From Acidovorax sp. CCYZU-2555 (lineage in GTDB: Bacteria; Pseudomonadota; Gammaproteobacteria; Burkholderiales; Burkholderiaceae_C), in contig NZ_JAHCDD010000029.1 in the NCBI RefSeq assembly GCF_018413525.1, forward strand, positions 1 to 60,289: DNA of 60,289 nt, given 5' to 3'. The translations under genes and the position numbers were made by a program. Positions 1 to 8,093 of the stretch are shown piece after piece (the first letter of the stretch is position 1; each line of letters opens with the position of its first letter). The notes under the pieces were generated by a model, which saw only the letters and a program-made list of their open reading frames with translations, had not been told where the DNA came from and did not search any database.

Positions 1-335
1 TGGTCGGGTCCGTTGGATCCGTAGGGTTGGTCGGATTCGTAGGATTGGTAGGGTCCGTTGGATCCGTAGGGTTGGTCGGATTCGTGGGATTGGTTGGGTC
101 CGTTGGATCCGTAGGGTTGGTCGGATTCGTAGGATTGGTCGGGTCCGTTGGATCCGTAGGGCTGGTGGGGTTCGTCGGATTAGTTGGGTCCGTTGGATCC
201 GTGGGGTTGGTCGGATTCGTGGGATTGGTGGGATCCGTCGGATTGGTGGTGTCTGTTGGGTTGGTAGCGTCCGTAGGATTGGTTGTATCCGTTGGATTGG
301 TGGTATCTGTAGGGTTGGTCGTATCCGTAGGATTC
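1..335. repeat. 45-bp tandem repeat array plus degenerate 18-bp units inside the adhesin gene
   Basis: A BamHI-type GGATCC recurs with exact 45-bp spacing (GATCC at 16, 61, 106, 151 and 196). Each 45-bp unit encodes five xPT tripeptides on the minus strand. From about 240 to 335 the array breaks down into 18-bp units encoding NPTDTT variants. Near-identity of the units indicates recent expansion by slippage or recombination. The array continues past the left edge. Confidence 0.9.
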
Positions 336-892
336 GTCGGCTGCACAGGCGGCGGAGTGTCGTCGTCGTCGTTGTTGTTGGACGAAATCAGCGCGCCAGC
401 GCCCAGACCGGCCAGGCCGGCGAGCAGAAAGTCGCCAAGCACCCAGCCGCCTGCATCGGAAGATTCCTTGGTCACCACCAGGCCCACGGCATCGGAGCCC
501 ACCGAGGCGACGTTCACATCGCCCGATGCGAGATCAAGCGCCATGACGCCCGAGCCATCGTCGGCGGTGCGCAGGCTGAGCGTGGCCTCGGTGCCTCCGG
601 CGAACGTGCCCACCAACTGCTGTCCTTCGCTGCCCGTGAACAAGGCCTGGGCCGAGCCTTCGGGCGGAACGATGATCTTGTCGCCGATTTGCAGCCGGCT
701 GCCGGCTTGCGCCGCCATGGCTTGGCCGTCACGAATGATCTGGACGCCGGATGAAGTCTGGGAAAGGACGACCGGACCAGTCGTGGCCGCAGTCGCTGCG
801 CCGGCTCCAGGGCCCGTGCTGAACGCTCCGGGCTGGGAGGTTGTCAGTTGGGCGATGGCGGTGCCGGAGGATTGTGTTGCAGAGGTCGTCAT
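1..892 (-). CDS. BapA/LapA-like large repeat adhesin, N-terminal part (cut by window edge)
   Basis: Open minus-strand frame of 297 codons from ATG at 892, with GGAAAGAG just upstream, running off the left edge without a stop. It begins MTTSATQSSGTAIAQLTT. Residues about 40-140 hold a compact domain (GVQIIRDGQ, LQIGDKIIVP) like the N-terminal prefix or retention modules of giant type I-secreted adhesins. A Gly/Ala/Leu-rich segment follows at about 150-170, then a run of Ser, Asn and Asp (S171-D179). From about residue 186 the chain is only Thr-Pro tripeptides (NPT, DPT, DTT). Such N-termini normally anchor or retain a giant Ig-like or RTX adhesin in the outer membrane. The rest of the protein lies outside the window, so the family call is by architecture. 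The opposite strand is also open here but reads only as a repetitive Val/Gly shadow. Confidence 0.72.
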   Translation of the reverse strand, partial: MTTSATQSSGTAIAQLTTSQPGAFSTGPGAGAATAATTGPVVLSQTSSGVQIIRDGQAMAAQAGSRLQIGDKIIVPPEGSAQALFTGSEGQQLVGTFAGGTEATLSLRTADDGSGVMALDLASGDVNVASVGSDAVGLVVTKESSDAGGWVLGDFLLAGLAGLGAGALISSNNNDDDDTPPPVQPTNPTDTTNPTDTTNPTDTTNPTDATNPTDTTNPTDPTNPTNPTNPTDPTDPTNPTNPTSPTDPTDPTNPTNPTNPTDPTDPTNPTNPTNPTDPTDPTNPTNPTNPTDPTDPT

Positions 893-1057
893 ATGCTCTT
901 TCCAGATAGGTTGATCGTTCAATCGGTAAGCAACGTCGCGGGCCATAAAGCTCGTTCGCATGGTTTTTCGCAATATGTGTGCCAGTCGCTGAGCGCATCT
1001 ATCTGGTTGTCGAGATATTTGTAAGGTGTTGATTTAAATAGTGTTTTTTAAAATATT

Positions 1058-1074
1058 TTGTGATTTGTTCACAA
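1058..1074. promoter_or_regulatory. Inverted repeat TTGTGA-N5-TCACAA, CRP/FNR-like candidate operator
   Basis: A perfect inverted repeat TTGTGA / TCACAA with a 5-nt spacer sits in AT-rich DNA between the divergent adhesin (start 892) and TPR gene (start 1405). It resembles the CRP half-site TGTGA, but the usual CRP spacer is 6. No regulator is encoded nearby. Confidence 0.4.
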
Positions 1075-1085
1075 AGCGAGAGTGC

Positions 1086-1130
1086 GTTACGGCTTTTGTT
1101 CCGGTATGTGTTACGGCGTATGTTCCGTAA
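1086..1130. promoter_or_regulatory. Two tandem palindromic operator-like sites (GTTACGG-N8-CCGTAAC type)
   Basis: The 18-bp sequence GTTACGGCnTnTGTTCCG occurs at 1086-1103 and again at 1110-1127, 24 bp apart. The second copy is a palindrome with arms GTTACGG and CCGTAAC around 8 nt; the first is the same with a degenerate right arm (CCGGTA). Two in-phase dyads in a divergent intergenic region look like binding sites for a dimeric regulator. The rest of 893-1404 shows no gene. Confidence 0.5.
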
Positions 1131-1404
1131 CGTCTGGTGTTTGTGGCGTATCGTTTTTGCAGTAACAGACTGCTTATCAAGCCTGCGCATCGCCGGCATT
1201 GGTGGACCAGCCATTGAGGGCAGGGAAGGGGGGTTGATCGCTGCCCGGCCAGATACACCCTTGAAGGGCTCCGGCAACATAGGCCGCGGTATACAATTGA
1301 AAGGGTTTGGCTGCGTGTTCAGGCGGCTGCGCTGATCCCGCATGAGCGACAAACCCCTTCCCATTTCCTCCCTCCCATTCATTGCGTAAAGAGAAGAGCG
1401 CCAT

Positions 1405-2730
1405 ATGCAGATTGCATCCCAGGTTATGTTGCGTAAACGCAGTGCTGTCCCCGCGCGTTTTTCACGGCCGCTGCTCGCCGTGCTGCTGGGTTGTCTGTCG
1501 CTGGGCAGCATGCCCGCCCACGCTTCGCGCGCGGTGGATGAGGTGACGAAGTTGCTGGACCAGGGCAACGCCAAGCAGGCCGCAACGCAGGCCGACAGCT
1601 ATCTCAAGCAGAACCCAGGTGATGTGGAAATGCGTTTCGTGCGCGGCGTGATCGCGTCCGAGCAGAAACAGAACGCCCAGGCAATCAAGATTTTTTCGGC
1701 GCTGGTCCGGGAATACCCGAGCATGCCCGAGCCCTATAACAATCTGGCGGTGCTGTACGCGGCAGAAGGCCAGGAGCGCAAGGCAGCTGAAGCGCTGGAG
1801 CAGGCGATTCGTACCAACCCCAGCTACACGACAGCCCATGAGAATCTGGGTGACCTGTATGCACGCATGGCCAGCGAAGCCTATTCCAAGGCCTTGCAGC
1901 TCGACAGCACGCGCCAGACCATTCCCGCCAAGCTGGCATTGATCACGCAACTGGTGCCCACCTCGCAGAATGGCGCCAAGACCGTGGTGGCGCAGGCCAA
2001 CACGGCTCCTGCGGCTCCTGCGGCGCCTGCAGCGAAGGCGCCTGTTGCGGCCGTCGCGCCTGTCGCGCCCAAGATCGAAGCCAAGCCTGAAGTGAAGGCC
2101 GAGATCAAGCCTGCGCCTGTGGTCGAAACCAAGCCCGTGCCCAAGGTAGAGCCAAAGGTCGAACCAAAGGCCGTCGCCAAGACTGCACCGCCTGCGCCTG
2201 TCGCCGTGGCCGCCGCGCCGGCTGCACCTGTTGCGCCACCGGTTGTCGTCGCCGCCGCACCTGCTGCTCCTGCCGCGAAAGCCGCCGAGCCAGCGCCCGC
2301 CAAGCCGGCGGTGGCCGCCGAACCAAAGGCAACCCCTGCGGCCAAGCCCGAGCCAAAGCCCGCAGCCGAACCCAAGCCCTCGGTCGCCAAGGAAGCCGCC
2401 GAAGTCGAGTCCGCAGTCAATGCCTGGGTCACGGCCTGGGAAAAGCAGGACATGCCTGGTTATCTCGACGCTTACAGCGAGAAGTTCACACCTGCCAACG
2501 GCTCCAGCCTGGCCAAGTGGAAAGAAGACCGGCGCGTGCGCATCGTCGGCAAGAGCGGCATCTCGATTTCGCTGCAAAACATCCAGGTGTCCGTCAAGGG
2601 CGACGAGGCCACGGCCAAGTTCCGCCAGAACTATGTGGCCGGCAGCCTGAACACCACCACGCGAAAGACGCTGTCGATGCGCCACGAGCGCGGCGGCTGG
2701 CGCATCGTGCGTGAAAGCACGGGCGGCTGA
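1405..2730 (+). CDS. Secreted TPR protein with C-terminal Cds6-like (SnoaL/NTF2 fold) domain
   Basis: 441 residues. A basic N-terminus and hydrophobic stretch ending PAHA (cleavage near residue 41) form a signal peptide. Residues about 43-190 carry TPR-like helical pairs (for example MPEPYNNLAVLYAAEGQERK). Residues about 198-325 are a low-complexity Pro/Ala/Lys linker. Residues about 330-441 form a compact domain (VNAWVTAWEKQDMPGYLDAY to GGWRIVRES) of the type seen at the C-terminus of Cds6-family L,D-transpeptidases. The next gene, 29 bp downstream, is an L,D-transpeptidase with the same C-terminal domain, so this is probably a periplasmic partner in peptidoglycan trimming or cross-linking. 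The ATG at 1405 follows a purine-rich AAGAGAAGAG. The catalytic YkuD domain is absent here. Confidence 0.8.
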   Translation: MQIASQVMLRKRSAVPARFSRPLLAVLLGCLSLGSMPAHASRAVDEVTKLLDQGNAKQAATQADSYLKQNPGDVEMRFVRGVIASEQKQNAQAIKIFSALVREYPSMPEPYNNLAVLYAAEGQERKAAEALEQAIRTNPSYTTAHENLGDLYARMASEAYSKALQLDSTRQTIPAKLALITQLVPTSQNGAKTVVAQANTAPAAPAAPAAKAPVAAVAPVAPKIEAKPEVKAEIKPAPVVETKPVPKVEPKVEPKAVAKTAPPAPVAVAAAPAAPVAPPVVVAAAPAAPAAKAAEPAPAKPAVAAEPKATPAAKPEPKPAAEPKPSVAKEAAEVESAVNAWVTAWEKQDMPGYLDAYSEKFTPANGSSLAKWKEDRRVRIVGKSGISISLQNIQVSVKGDEATAKFRQNYVAGSLNTTTRKTLSMRHERGGWRIVRESTGG

Positions 2731-2759
2731 AGCCGGTCGTTTTCCTGGTCCCCGCGCGC

Positions 2760-4223
2760 ATGGTCAGAAGAAGAGAATTGTCGAGAACATTGATGAGAAG
2801 GTCGCTTTGTCGAGCGCTGCTCCTGCTGTGCATGATAGGCAGCGGCGCAGCATTTGCCTCGACCGCCCATGCGCAGACCCGGCAGGAAAAGTCGAAGCCG
2901 GCCGCCAAGTCGGCCAAGCTGACCAAACCGGCTAAGGCGGCGAAGCCCGCCAAGCGCGCGGTGTCGGTAGAGCCCAAGCCCGGAACACGGGCCAGGATCG
3001 CCGCTGCAGCCGGTGCCGCAGGCGCGGCCGGCGCGGTCGCCGTTTCTTCGTCCACAACGCCCCTGGTGCCCAATACCGCGGAAGCGCGTCTGCTGGACAT
3101 CATCCAGTTGGTCAAACGCCAGGAGCTCGACGCCGCCTTAAAGGGCGCGGCACAGCTCACGGCCGATGTCCCCAACTTTCGCGCGGCCCAGTTGGTCTAT
3201 GCCGATCTGCTGCGCTTCAAGACCGGCCGCATGACCGGATGGGCGAACGCGCCCACCTCCGAAGTCACGCAACTGCTGGTCAAGCATGTGCCTGCCGATC
3301 CCAAGGTAGCGCCTGCTCCGCCGCAGGAATTGCAGCAGCAGGCGCATGGCCTGCAAAAGGAACTTCAGCGCCGCGTGCATGGCGCGGGCGTGCTGCCCGC
3401 GCCGGCTGGCAGCGTGCCGCGAGAGTTCCAGTCGCTGGGCGCCTCGGTGCGCCACGCCGTGGCCATCGATGCAAGCAAGTCCCGGCTGTACCTGTTCAGC
3501 CATGAGAAGGGCAAGCTGCGCCTGATCGGCGACTTCTATATCTCGATCGGCAAGTTCGGCATGGGCAAGACGCTCGAAGGCGATCAGCGCACGCCCCAAG
3601 GTGTCTACTTCATCGGTCGCCAGATTCCGGGCCCGCGCCTGCCCGAGTTCTACGGCAAGGGGGCGCTCACGCTCAACTACCCCAATGACTGGGACAAGGC
3701 CGTGGACCGTTCCGGCGACGGCATCTGGCTGCACGGATCACCGCCCGACCAATTCGCGCGCCTGCCCGAAGCCAGCGACGGCTGCATCGTTTTGGCCAAT
3801 CCCGACCTGATCCTGCTGATGAAGACGCTCGATCGCCAGACACCGGTGCTGATCCGCGACAAGCTGCAGTGGGCTGCCCCCACGGAACGCGCCCAGGCCA
3901 AGACCGCCGATACTTTTGCGCACGTGCTGGACAACTGGCAACAGGCGTGGAAAGCCGCCGACCCGGGCCTGCTCACAAAAATGTACGGCCAGGAGCCCGG
4001 CGCTGACCATCAGCCCAAGGCCCGCCTGCTGGAGTACTTCCGCTTCACGGATATCGGCGTGCAAGACCTGTCGGTCTACTCCTGGAAAGATCCGCAAGGC
4101 GAGGTCCGCATCGTCGACATGCAGATCGGCAGCCGCAAGGCCGGCAAGACCTTGCCCCTGCGCCAGTACTGGCGCCGCATGGGCGATCGCTGGCAAGTGC
4201 TTTCCGAAGAGATTCGCGGCTGA
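2760..4223 (+). CDS. L,D-transpeptidase (YkuD domain) with C-terminal Cds6-like domain
   Basis: 487 residues: an N-terminal membrane or signal segment (about 12-38, ending AHAQ), a Lys/Ala/Pro linker, then a YkuD domain at about 225-365 with the diagnostic IWLHGSP (His325) and SDGCIVL (catalytic Cys342). Residues about 375-487 are the NTF2-like domain also found in the upstream TPR protein. YkuD enzymes form 3-3 cross-links, attach proteins to peptidoglycan, or act as carboxypeptidases; the Cds6 subgroup is linked to stem-peptide trimming and cell shape. It probably forms an operon with the preceding gene. The ATG at 2760 has no clear ribosome site; the in-frame ATG at 2793 is an alternative that still gives a signal peptide. 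Confidence 0.88.
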   Translation: MVRRRELSRTLMRRSLCRALLLLCMIGSGAAFASTAHAQTRQEKSKPAAKSAKLTKPAKAAKPAKRAVSVEPKPGTRARIAAAAGAAGAAGAVAVSSSTTPLVPNTAEARLLDIIQLVKRQELDAALKGAAQLTADVPNFRAAQLVYADLLRFKTGRMTGWANAPTSEVTQLLVKHVPADPKVAPAPPQELQQQAHGLQKELQRRVHGAGVLPAPAGSVPREFQSLGASVRHAVAIDASKSRLYLFSHEKGKLRLIGDFYISIGKFGMGKTLEGDQRTPQGVYFIGRQIPGPRLPEFYGKGALTLNYPNDWDKAVDRSGDGIWLHGSPPDQFARLPEASDGCIVLANPDLILLMKTLDRQTPVLIRDKLQWAAPTERAQAKTADTFAHVLDNWQQAWKAADPGLLTKMYGQEPGADHQPKARLLEYFRFTDIGVQDLSVYSWKDPQGEVRIVDMQIGSRKAGKTLPLRQYWRRMGDRWQVLSEEIRG

Positions 4224-4355
4224 GCGCTGGTCTGTGGCCTTGCTCCACAGCAATCGCGCAGGTTCTGCATGAGGCTCGACACGAACGGGTTTTCTCCATT
4301 CGTGCTGCGGCGAGACCGTCGACTCTCGCTCGTACGGCGGCAATATCTCCGAATT

Positions 4356-4531
4356 CTGTTCGTCCTGAGCCCGCCGAAGGATGAACGGCCTGCGCTCAAG
4401 GCATGAGGATAGGCCGTTCTTGGTTCGACAAGCTCACCACGAACGGGTCACTGTTTTGCCGCCGTTTGCCCAAATCGACCACCTTCTAAGTCATTGATTT
4501 ATTTGGCAAAAAAAGCTGTTTCTTGAGAGCT
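4356..4531. repeat. REP-like imperfect hairpin element, copy A
   Basis: The left arm (TGTTCGTCCTGAG, then GCCGAAGGATGAACGG) faces a right arm ending TTCGACAAGCTCACCACGAACGG-type sequence, making an imperfect hairpin of about 90 nt at 4357-4446. About 85 nt of conserved tail follows (GCCGCCGTTTGCCCAAATCG, TAAGTCATTGATTT at 4487-4500, AGCTGTTTCTTGA). The pattern CCGTTCGTCCTGAGC...GTCGAAGGA is a common interspersed repeat in beta- and gammaproteobacteria. Confidence 0.75.
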
Positions 4532-4575
4532 AGGTGAGCGAGGCGAGGCCTCGCAAGGCGTTAGAAAGAAACAGC
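4515..4575. repeat. Hairpin GCTGTTTCTT/AAGAAACAGC between repeat copies A and B
   Basis: A 10-bp perfect inverted repeat (4515-4524 with 4566-4575) encloses a 12-bp perfect palindrome GCGAGGCCTCGC at 4543-4554. The left arm belongs to the conserved tail of copy A. No U-run follows, so it is not an obvious terminator. Confidence 0.6.
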
Positions 4576-4588
4576 GGGCCTCACCCCC

Positions 4589-4776
4589 CGTTCGTCCTGA
4601 GCCTGTCGAAGGATGAACGGCCTGCGCTCAAGTCATGAGGACGGGCCGTCCATGGTTCGACGCGCCCGGCCAGGCAAGCTCACCACGAACGGCTCCCAGT
4701 TTCGCCGCCGTTTGCCCAAATCGACCACCTTGTAAGTCATCGATTTAGTTGAAAAAGCTGTTTCTTGAAAGCCCAA
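4589..4776. repeat. REP-like imperfect hairpin element, copy B, with a third partial copy at 4899-4923
   Basis: A direct duplicate of copy A about 235 bp downstream, including the tail (TAAGTCATCGATTT at 4733-4746, AAAGCTGTTTCTTGA). Its right arm is interrupted by 14 extra bases (GCGCCCGGCCAGGC) between TTCGAC and AAGCTC. A lone, degenerate left arm CCGTTCGTCCTGGGC...GTCGAATGG lies at 4899-4923. The tail word TAAGTCATTGATTT reappears at 5069-5082, touching the aceA -35 box. Confidence 0.75.
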
Positions 4777-5080
4777 GGCAGTGCCCCCCATGAAACCCCC
4801 ACGACCAGCGACTCCTTGAGCGCAAGCTTTTCAGCGTTGTGGACGCTTCGACAGCCGCATCTCTGAGCCCTCACGGTGTCGTCTGCGCATTCGGTTCCCC
4901 GTTCGTCCTGGGCGTGTCGAATGGCCGGTTTCCTCCGCGAGCGGTGCACCAGTACACAAAATTTTGCCTGCTGAAATATCGTTTTCATAATATGAAAAAT
5001 GAAAATGCTGCAGCGCACCAAAAAATATCAATACGAGAAATGTTGTTTCGTAATGCGAAAAAATTCGCTAAGTCATTGAT

Positions 5081-5118
5081 TTGCATGGAAGTCTTATCTC
5101 TTATATAAGACATAAGAC
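5081..5118 (+). promoter_or_regulatory. aceA promoter overlapped by a 28-bp palindrome
   Basis: TTGCAT (5081-5086) and TATAAG (5104-5109) are 17 bp apart, a fair sigma-70 promoter about 100 bp before the aceA start. From 5091 to 5118 runs a near-perfect dyad: outer arms GTCTTAT and ATAAGAC, inner core TCTTATATAAGA, with one mismatched position pair. It covers the spacer, the -10 box and the start site, as a repressor operator would. The regulator is not encoded here. Confidence 0.6.
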
Positions 5119-5215
5119 TCATGCTATTTTTTTGAAATAAATTTAAAGTAGTCTCCAAGGGCGGCAGAAATGCTCCCGCAGAAGTTCATCAACCTTGAGT
5201 CCTTGGAGAAACAAC

Positions 5216-6547
5216 ATGCCCCAATCGCTGACGCAACAATTGAGCCGTGAACAGCAAATCGCCGCACTGGAGAAGGACTGGGCGCAAAACCCCCGCTGGA
5301 AGGGAATCAAGCGCGGTTACTCTGCGGCCGACGTGGTTCGCCTGCGCGGCAGCCTGCAGCCCGAGCACACGCTGGCCCAGCGCGGCGCTGAAAAGCTCTG
5401 GCAAAAGGTCAACGGCGGTGCCAAGAAGGGCTATGTGAATTCGTTTGGCGCGATCTCCGCAGGCCAGGCAATGCAGCAGGCCAAGGCCGGCCTCGAAGCC
5501 GTGTACCTGTCGGGCTGGCAAGTCGCCGCCGACGGCAACAGCTCCGAAACCATGTATCCCGACCAGTCGCTGTACGCCTACGACTCGGTGCCCACCATGG
5601 TCCGCCGCATCAACAACACGTTCAAGCGTGCCGATGAAATCCAGTGGGGCCGCGGCCTGAACCCCGGCGATGCCGAGTTCATCGACTACTTCCTGCCCAT
5701 TGTGGCCGACGCCGAAGCCGGCTTTGGTGGCGTGCTCAATGCGTTCGAGCTGATGAAGAACATGATTGCCGCGGGCGCTGCCGGCGTGCACTTCGAAGAC
5801 CAGCTCGCCGCCGTGAAGAAGTGCGGCCACATGGGCGGCAAGGTGCTGGTGCCTACCCAGGAAGCCATCGAAAAGCTCAAGTCGGCACGCTTTGCCGCCG
5901 ACGTGATGGGCGTGCCCACGCTGATCCTTGCGCGCACCGACGCCGAAGCCGCGAACCTGATCACTTCCGACCACGATGCCAACGATAAGCCGTTCCTGAC
6001 CGGCGAGCGCACCCAGGAAGGCTTCTACCGTGTCAAGAACGGCGTCGAGCAGGCGATCAGCCGCGGCGTGGCCTACGCTCCCTACGCCGATCTGGTGTGG
6101 TGCGAAACCGGCACGCCCGACCTGGGCTTTGCCCGTGAGTTCGCCCAGGCCGTGCATGCCGCTTGCCCAGGCAAGCTGCTGAGCTACAACTGCTCGCCGT
6201 CGTTCAACTGGAAGAAGAACCTCGACGACAAGACGATTGCCTCCTTCCAGGAAGAGCTCTCGGCAATGGGCTACAAGTACCAGTTCATCACGCTGGCCGG
6301 CATCCACATCAACTGGTTCAACACCTTCCAGTTCGCCCATGCATACGCCAACGGCGAAGGCATGAAGCACTACGTGAACATGGTCCAGGAACCCGAATTC
6401 GCCGCGCGTGAAAAGGGCTACACCTTCGTGTCGCACCAGCAGGAAGTGGGTGCGGGCTACTTCGACGATGTGACCACGGTGATCCAGGGCGGCACGTCGA
6501 GCGTGAAGGCCTTGACCGGCTCTACCGAAGAAGAGCAGTTCCACTGA
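5216..6547 (+). CDS. aceA: Isocitrate lyase
   Basis: 443 residues. Cleaves isocitrate to glyoxylate and succinate, the first step of the glyoxylate shunt needed for growth on acetate and fatty acids. The signature [14 protein letters not shown] carries the catalytic Cys203, and [28 protein letters not shown] and [11 protein letters not shown] are family-typical. The ATG at 5216 is preceded by TTGGAGAA at good spacing; an upstream in-frame TTG at 5195 is unlikely. It is monocistronic: the strong palindrome upstream suggests repression, and a two-hairpin element with a terminator-like second stem begins 9 bp after the stop. Confidence 0.97.
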   Translation: MPQSLTQQLSREQQIAALEKDWAQNPRWKGIKRGYSAADVVRLRGSLQPEHTLAQRGAEKLWQKVNGGAKKGYVNSFGAISAGQAMQQAKAGLEAVYLSGWQVAADGNSSETMYPDQSLYAYDSVPTMVRRINNTFKRADEIQWGRGLNPGDAEFIDYFLPIVADAEAGFGGVLNAFELMKNMIAAGAAGVHFEDQLAAVKKCGHMGGKVLVPTQEAIEKLKSARFAADVMGVPTLILARTDAEAANLITSDHDANDKPFLTGERTQEGFYRVKNGVEQAISRGVAYAPYADLVWCETGTPDLGFAREFAQAVHAACPGKLLSYNCSPSFNWKKNLDDKTIASFQEELSAMGYKYQFITLAGIHINWFNTFQFAHAYANGEGMKHYVNMVQEPEFAAREKGYTFVSHQQEVGAGYFDDVTTVIQGGTSSVKALTGSTEEEQFH

Positions 6548-6555
6548 TCTTTATA

Positions 6556-6639
6556 GGCTCCTGGCGCTCGATAGGGCGCTGGGGGAGGACTGGGGGGAAA
6601 ACCACTTGATGCCGTTGGTGTCAGGTGGTTTTTGCTTTG
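6556..6639 (+). ncRNA. Two-hairpin structured element, copy 1 (candidate sRNA/terminator repeat)
   Basis: Hairpin 1 (6558-6587): arm GGCGCTC pairs with GGGCGCT around loop GATA, closed by CTCC/GGAG. Hairpin 2 (6599-6631): arms AAACCACTTGATGCC and GGTGTCAGGTGGTTT, fully paired with G-U pairs, then TTTTTGCTTTG. The same layout recurs at 8826 and 9661 with compensating base changes. Immediately after aceA it may also terminate that transcript. The remaining 6640-6911 shows no gene. Confidence 0.6.
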
Positions 6640-6911
6640 TGGGACTGGATTCAGCTGTGGAGGCTGCGGTCCTATCGTCACTGACCGTTCGAGCCTCGCA
6701 GGCCTATGGCAGCGATGCAGCGATTGCAGTCACTGAAGCGTCTACCGTGGACTTCCGCATCTAGCCAAGAGTTGTCGGTGGCGGTATGTTGAGCCGGTCG
6801 TTCAATGTTTCGGTTTTTGCAGTAGCGCCAAGTTGAAGTAGGCAAATGAATCCAAAAGGCGTTTAGTGGCGTATAGAGTACATGCCATTTTTTCCTCAAG
6901 TTTCCACCCCT

Positions 6912-7784
6912 ATGACCCGCCGCCTAAGCCTCATGGGCATCGGCTCCGCCATCACAGCCCTGGTGTCCGGGTGTTCTGGTGCCAAGGTGTTGGACCATCT
7001 GGTGGCCCATGACACCTACCACGGCCCAAAGGGCGTGCGCTACGGGGCCGATCCGCGGCATCTGCTGGACGTGTACCAGCCAGATAGCGGCACAGTGCCC
7101 GGCAATGCACCCGTAGTGCTATTTTCTCACGGTGGCAACTGGACGCGCGGCGAGCGGGCCGAGTACCGATTCGTCGGCGAAGCCCTGGCAGCCAACGGCA
7201 TAATCGCTGTGGTGGCCGACTACCGGCTGAGCCCCCATGTGTGCTACGACGGGTTTTTGGGCGATTGCGCATTGGCCCTGCAGTGGACCTTGTCGCATGC
7301 AATCAGCCTGGGCGGCGACCCTGCGCGGGTGATGGTGATGGGCCATTCCGCCGGGGCTTACAACGCCGCCATGCTGGCCCTGGATCCGCGTTGGCTGGCG
7401 CCTTTACGCTTGACACCCGATCGGCTTGCCGGCTGGATAGGCCTGGCCGGGCCGTACGACTTTTTGCCGATTGTCGACCCCGAGGTACGGGTTGCTTTTG
7501 GCTGGCCGCAAACCCCGGCGGATTCCCAGCCCATCTTCTATGCCAACGCAAAGGCCCCCCGCACCTTGCTGCTGGCAGCACGCAAGGACAAGGTGGTGGA
7601 TACGCAACGTAACACCGTCGCCCTGGCGAACCGGTTGCGGGCTGCGGGTACCGAGGTAGATATGCGGATCTTTGACCGCCTCAGCCATGTGACGACCGTT
7701 GCCGCCCTGGCCCGGCCCCTGGACTGGCTAGCCCCGGTACTGCCGACCGTGGTGGCCTTTGTGCGCAGTGAATCAACACTTTGA
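6912..7784 (+). CDS. Alpha/beta hydrolase (carboxylesterase-like) lipoprotein
   Basis: 290 residues from ATG 6912. MTRR followed by a hydrophobic stretch and LVSGCSG forms a lipoprotein signal with lipobox Cys, so the enzyme is probably membrane-anchored. The hydrolase fold shows the oxyanion motif LFSHGGNWTRGE, the nucleophile elbow MGHSAGAYNA (Ser146), and a late LSHVTTVA that supplies the likely catalytic His; DPRWL and the region around RKDKVVD fit the acid-bearing loop. This is the esterase/lipase subgroup active on small esters; the substrate is unknown. An in-frame ATG at 6882 would add ten residues ahead of the signal and is less likely. No partner genes flank it. Confidence 0.8.
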   Translation: MTRRLSLMGIGSAITALVSGCSGAKVLDHLVAHDTYHGPKGVRYGADPRHLLDVYQPDSGTVPGNAPVVLFSHGGNWTRGERAEYRFVGEALAANGIIAVVADYRLSPHVCYDGFLGDCALALQWTLSHAISLGGDPARVMVMGHSAGAYNAAMLALDPRWLAPLRLTPDRLAGWIGLAGPYDFLPIVDPEVRVAFGWPQTPADSQPIFYANAKAPRTLLLAARKDKVVDTQRNTVALANRLRAAGTEVDMRIFDRLSHVTTVAALARPLDWLAPVLPTVVAFVRSESTL

Positions 7785-8093
7785 TGAATACAACGGCTTG
7801 AGGCATGGGGTCAGGGTTGCCCATTGCGGTTTCTCGATCTCGTTGGGCGCTTACCCTGCCGGCTTATTGCATTCAGAAGAAGACATGATTTCCCTTGGTA
7901 CCAGTCAGTGCGGGGCAAGTTTCAGAGTAAACACGAAATTTGACAACGACTTAAAGGGAAGCCGGAGTCGGGAACGACTCAGACCATTCTTAAGCAGTCA
8001 CCTGACGGAATGCATTTAAGACTGCTTCTGGCCGATACCAGCCATCTTGCGCAACTCAGGGAGGAGGCTACCGCCGGCGCACAAAGCAAGCTT
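7785..8093. other. Intergenic stretch without a recognisable gene
   Basis: Short frames here have no ribosome site and no family resemblance. The only structure seen is a small dyad GAGTCG/CGACTC near 7966-7981. It separates the convergent hydrolase (plus) and DUF2845 gene (minus). Confidence 0.5.

Larger units (their letters stand above)
4224..5080. other. Gene-free intergenic stretch of repeats
   Basis: No convincing gene is seen on either strand. The short open frames lack ribosome sites and family resemblance. It starts with a small dyad CTGTGG/CCACAG (about 4231-4249), contains the duplicated REP-like element described separately, and becomes AT-rich from about 4960 toward the aceA promoter. 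Confidence 0.6.

Noticed and set aside
1..335. CRISPR array
   Set aside because: Repeat units are contiguous with no unique spacers and are in frame within a coding sequence.
27..914. Plus-strand Val/Gly-rich frame across the adhesin repeats
   Set aside because: Repetitive shadow of 45-bp Thr-Pro repeats on the minus strand, where a real start, ribosome site and domain exist.
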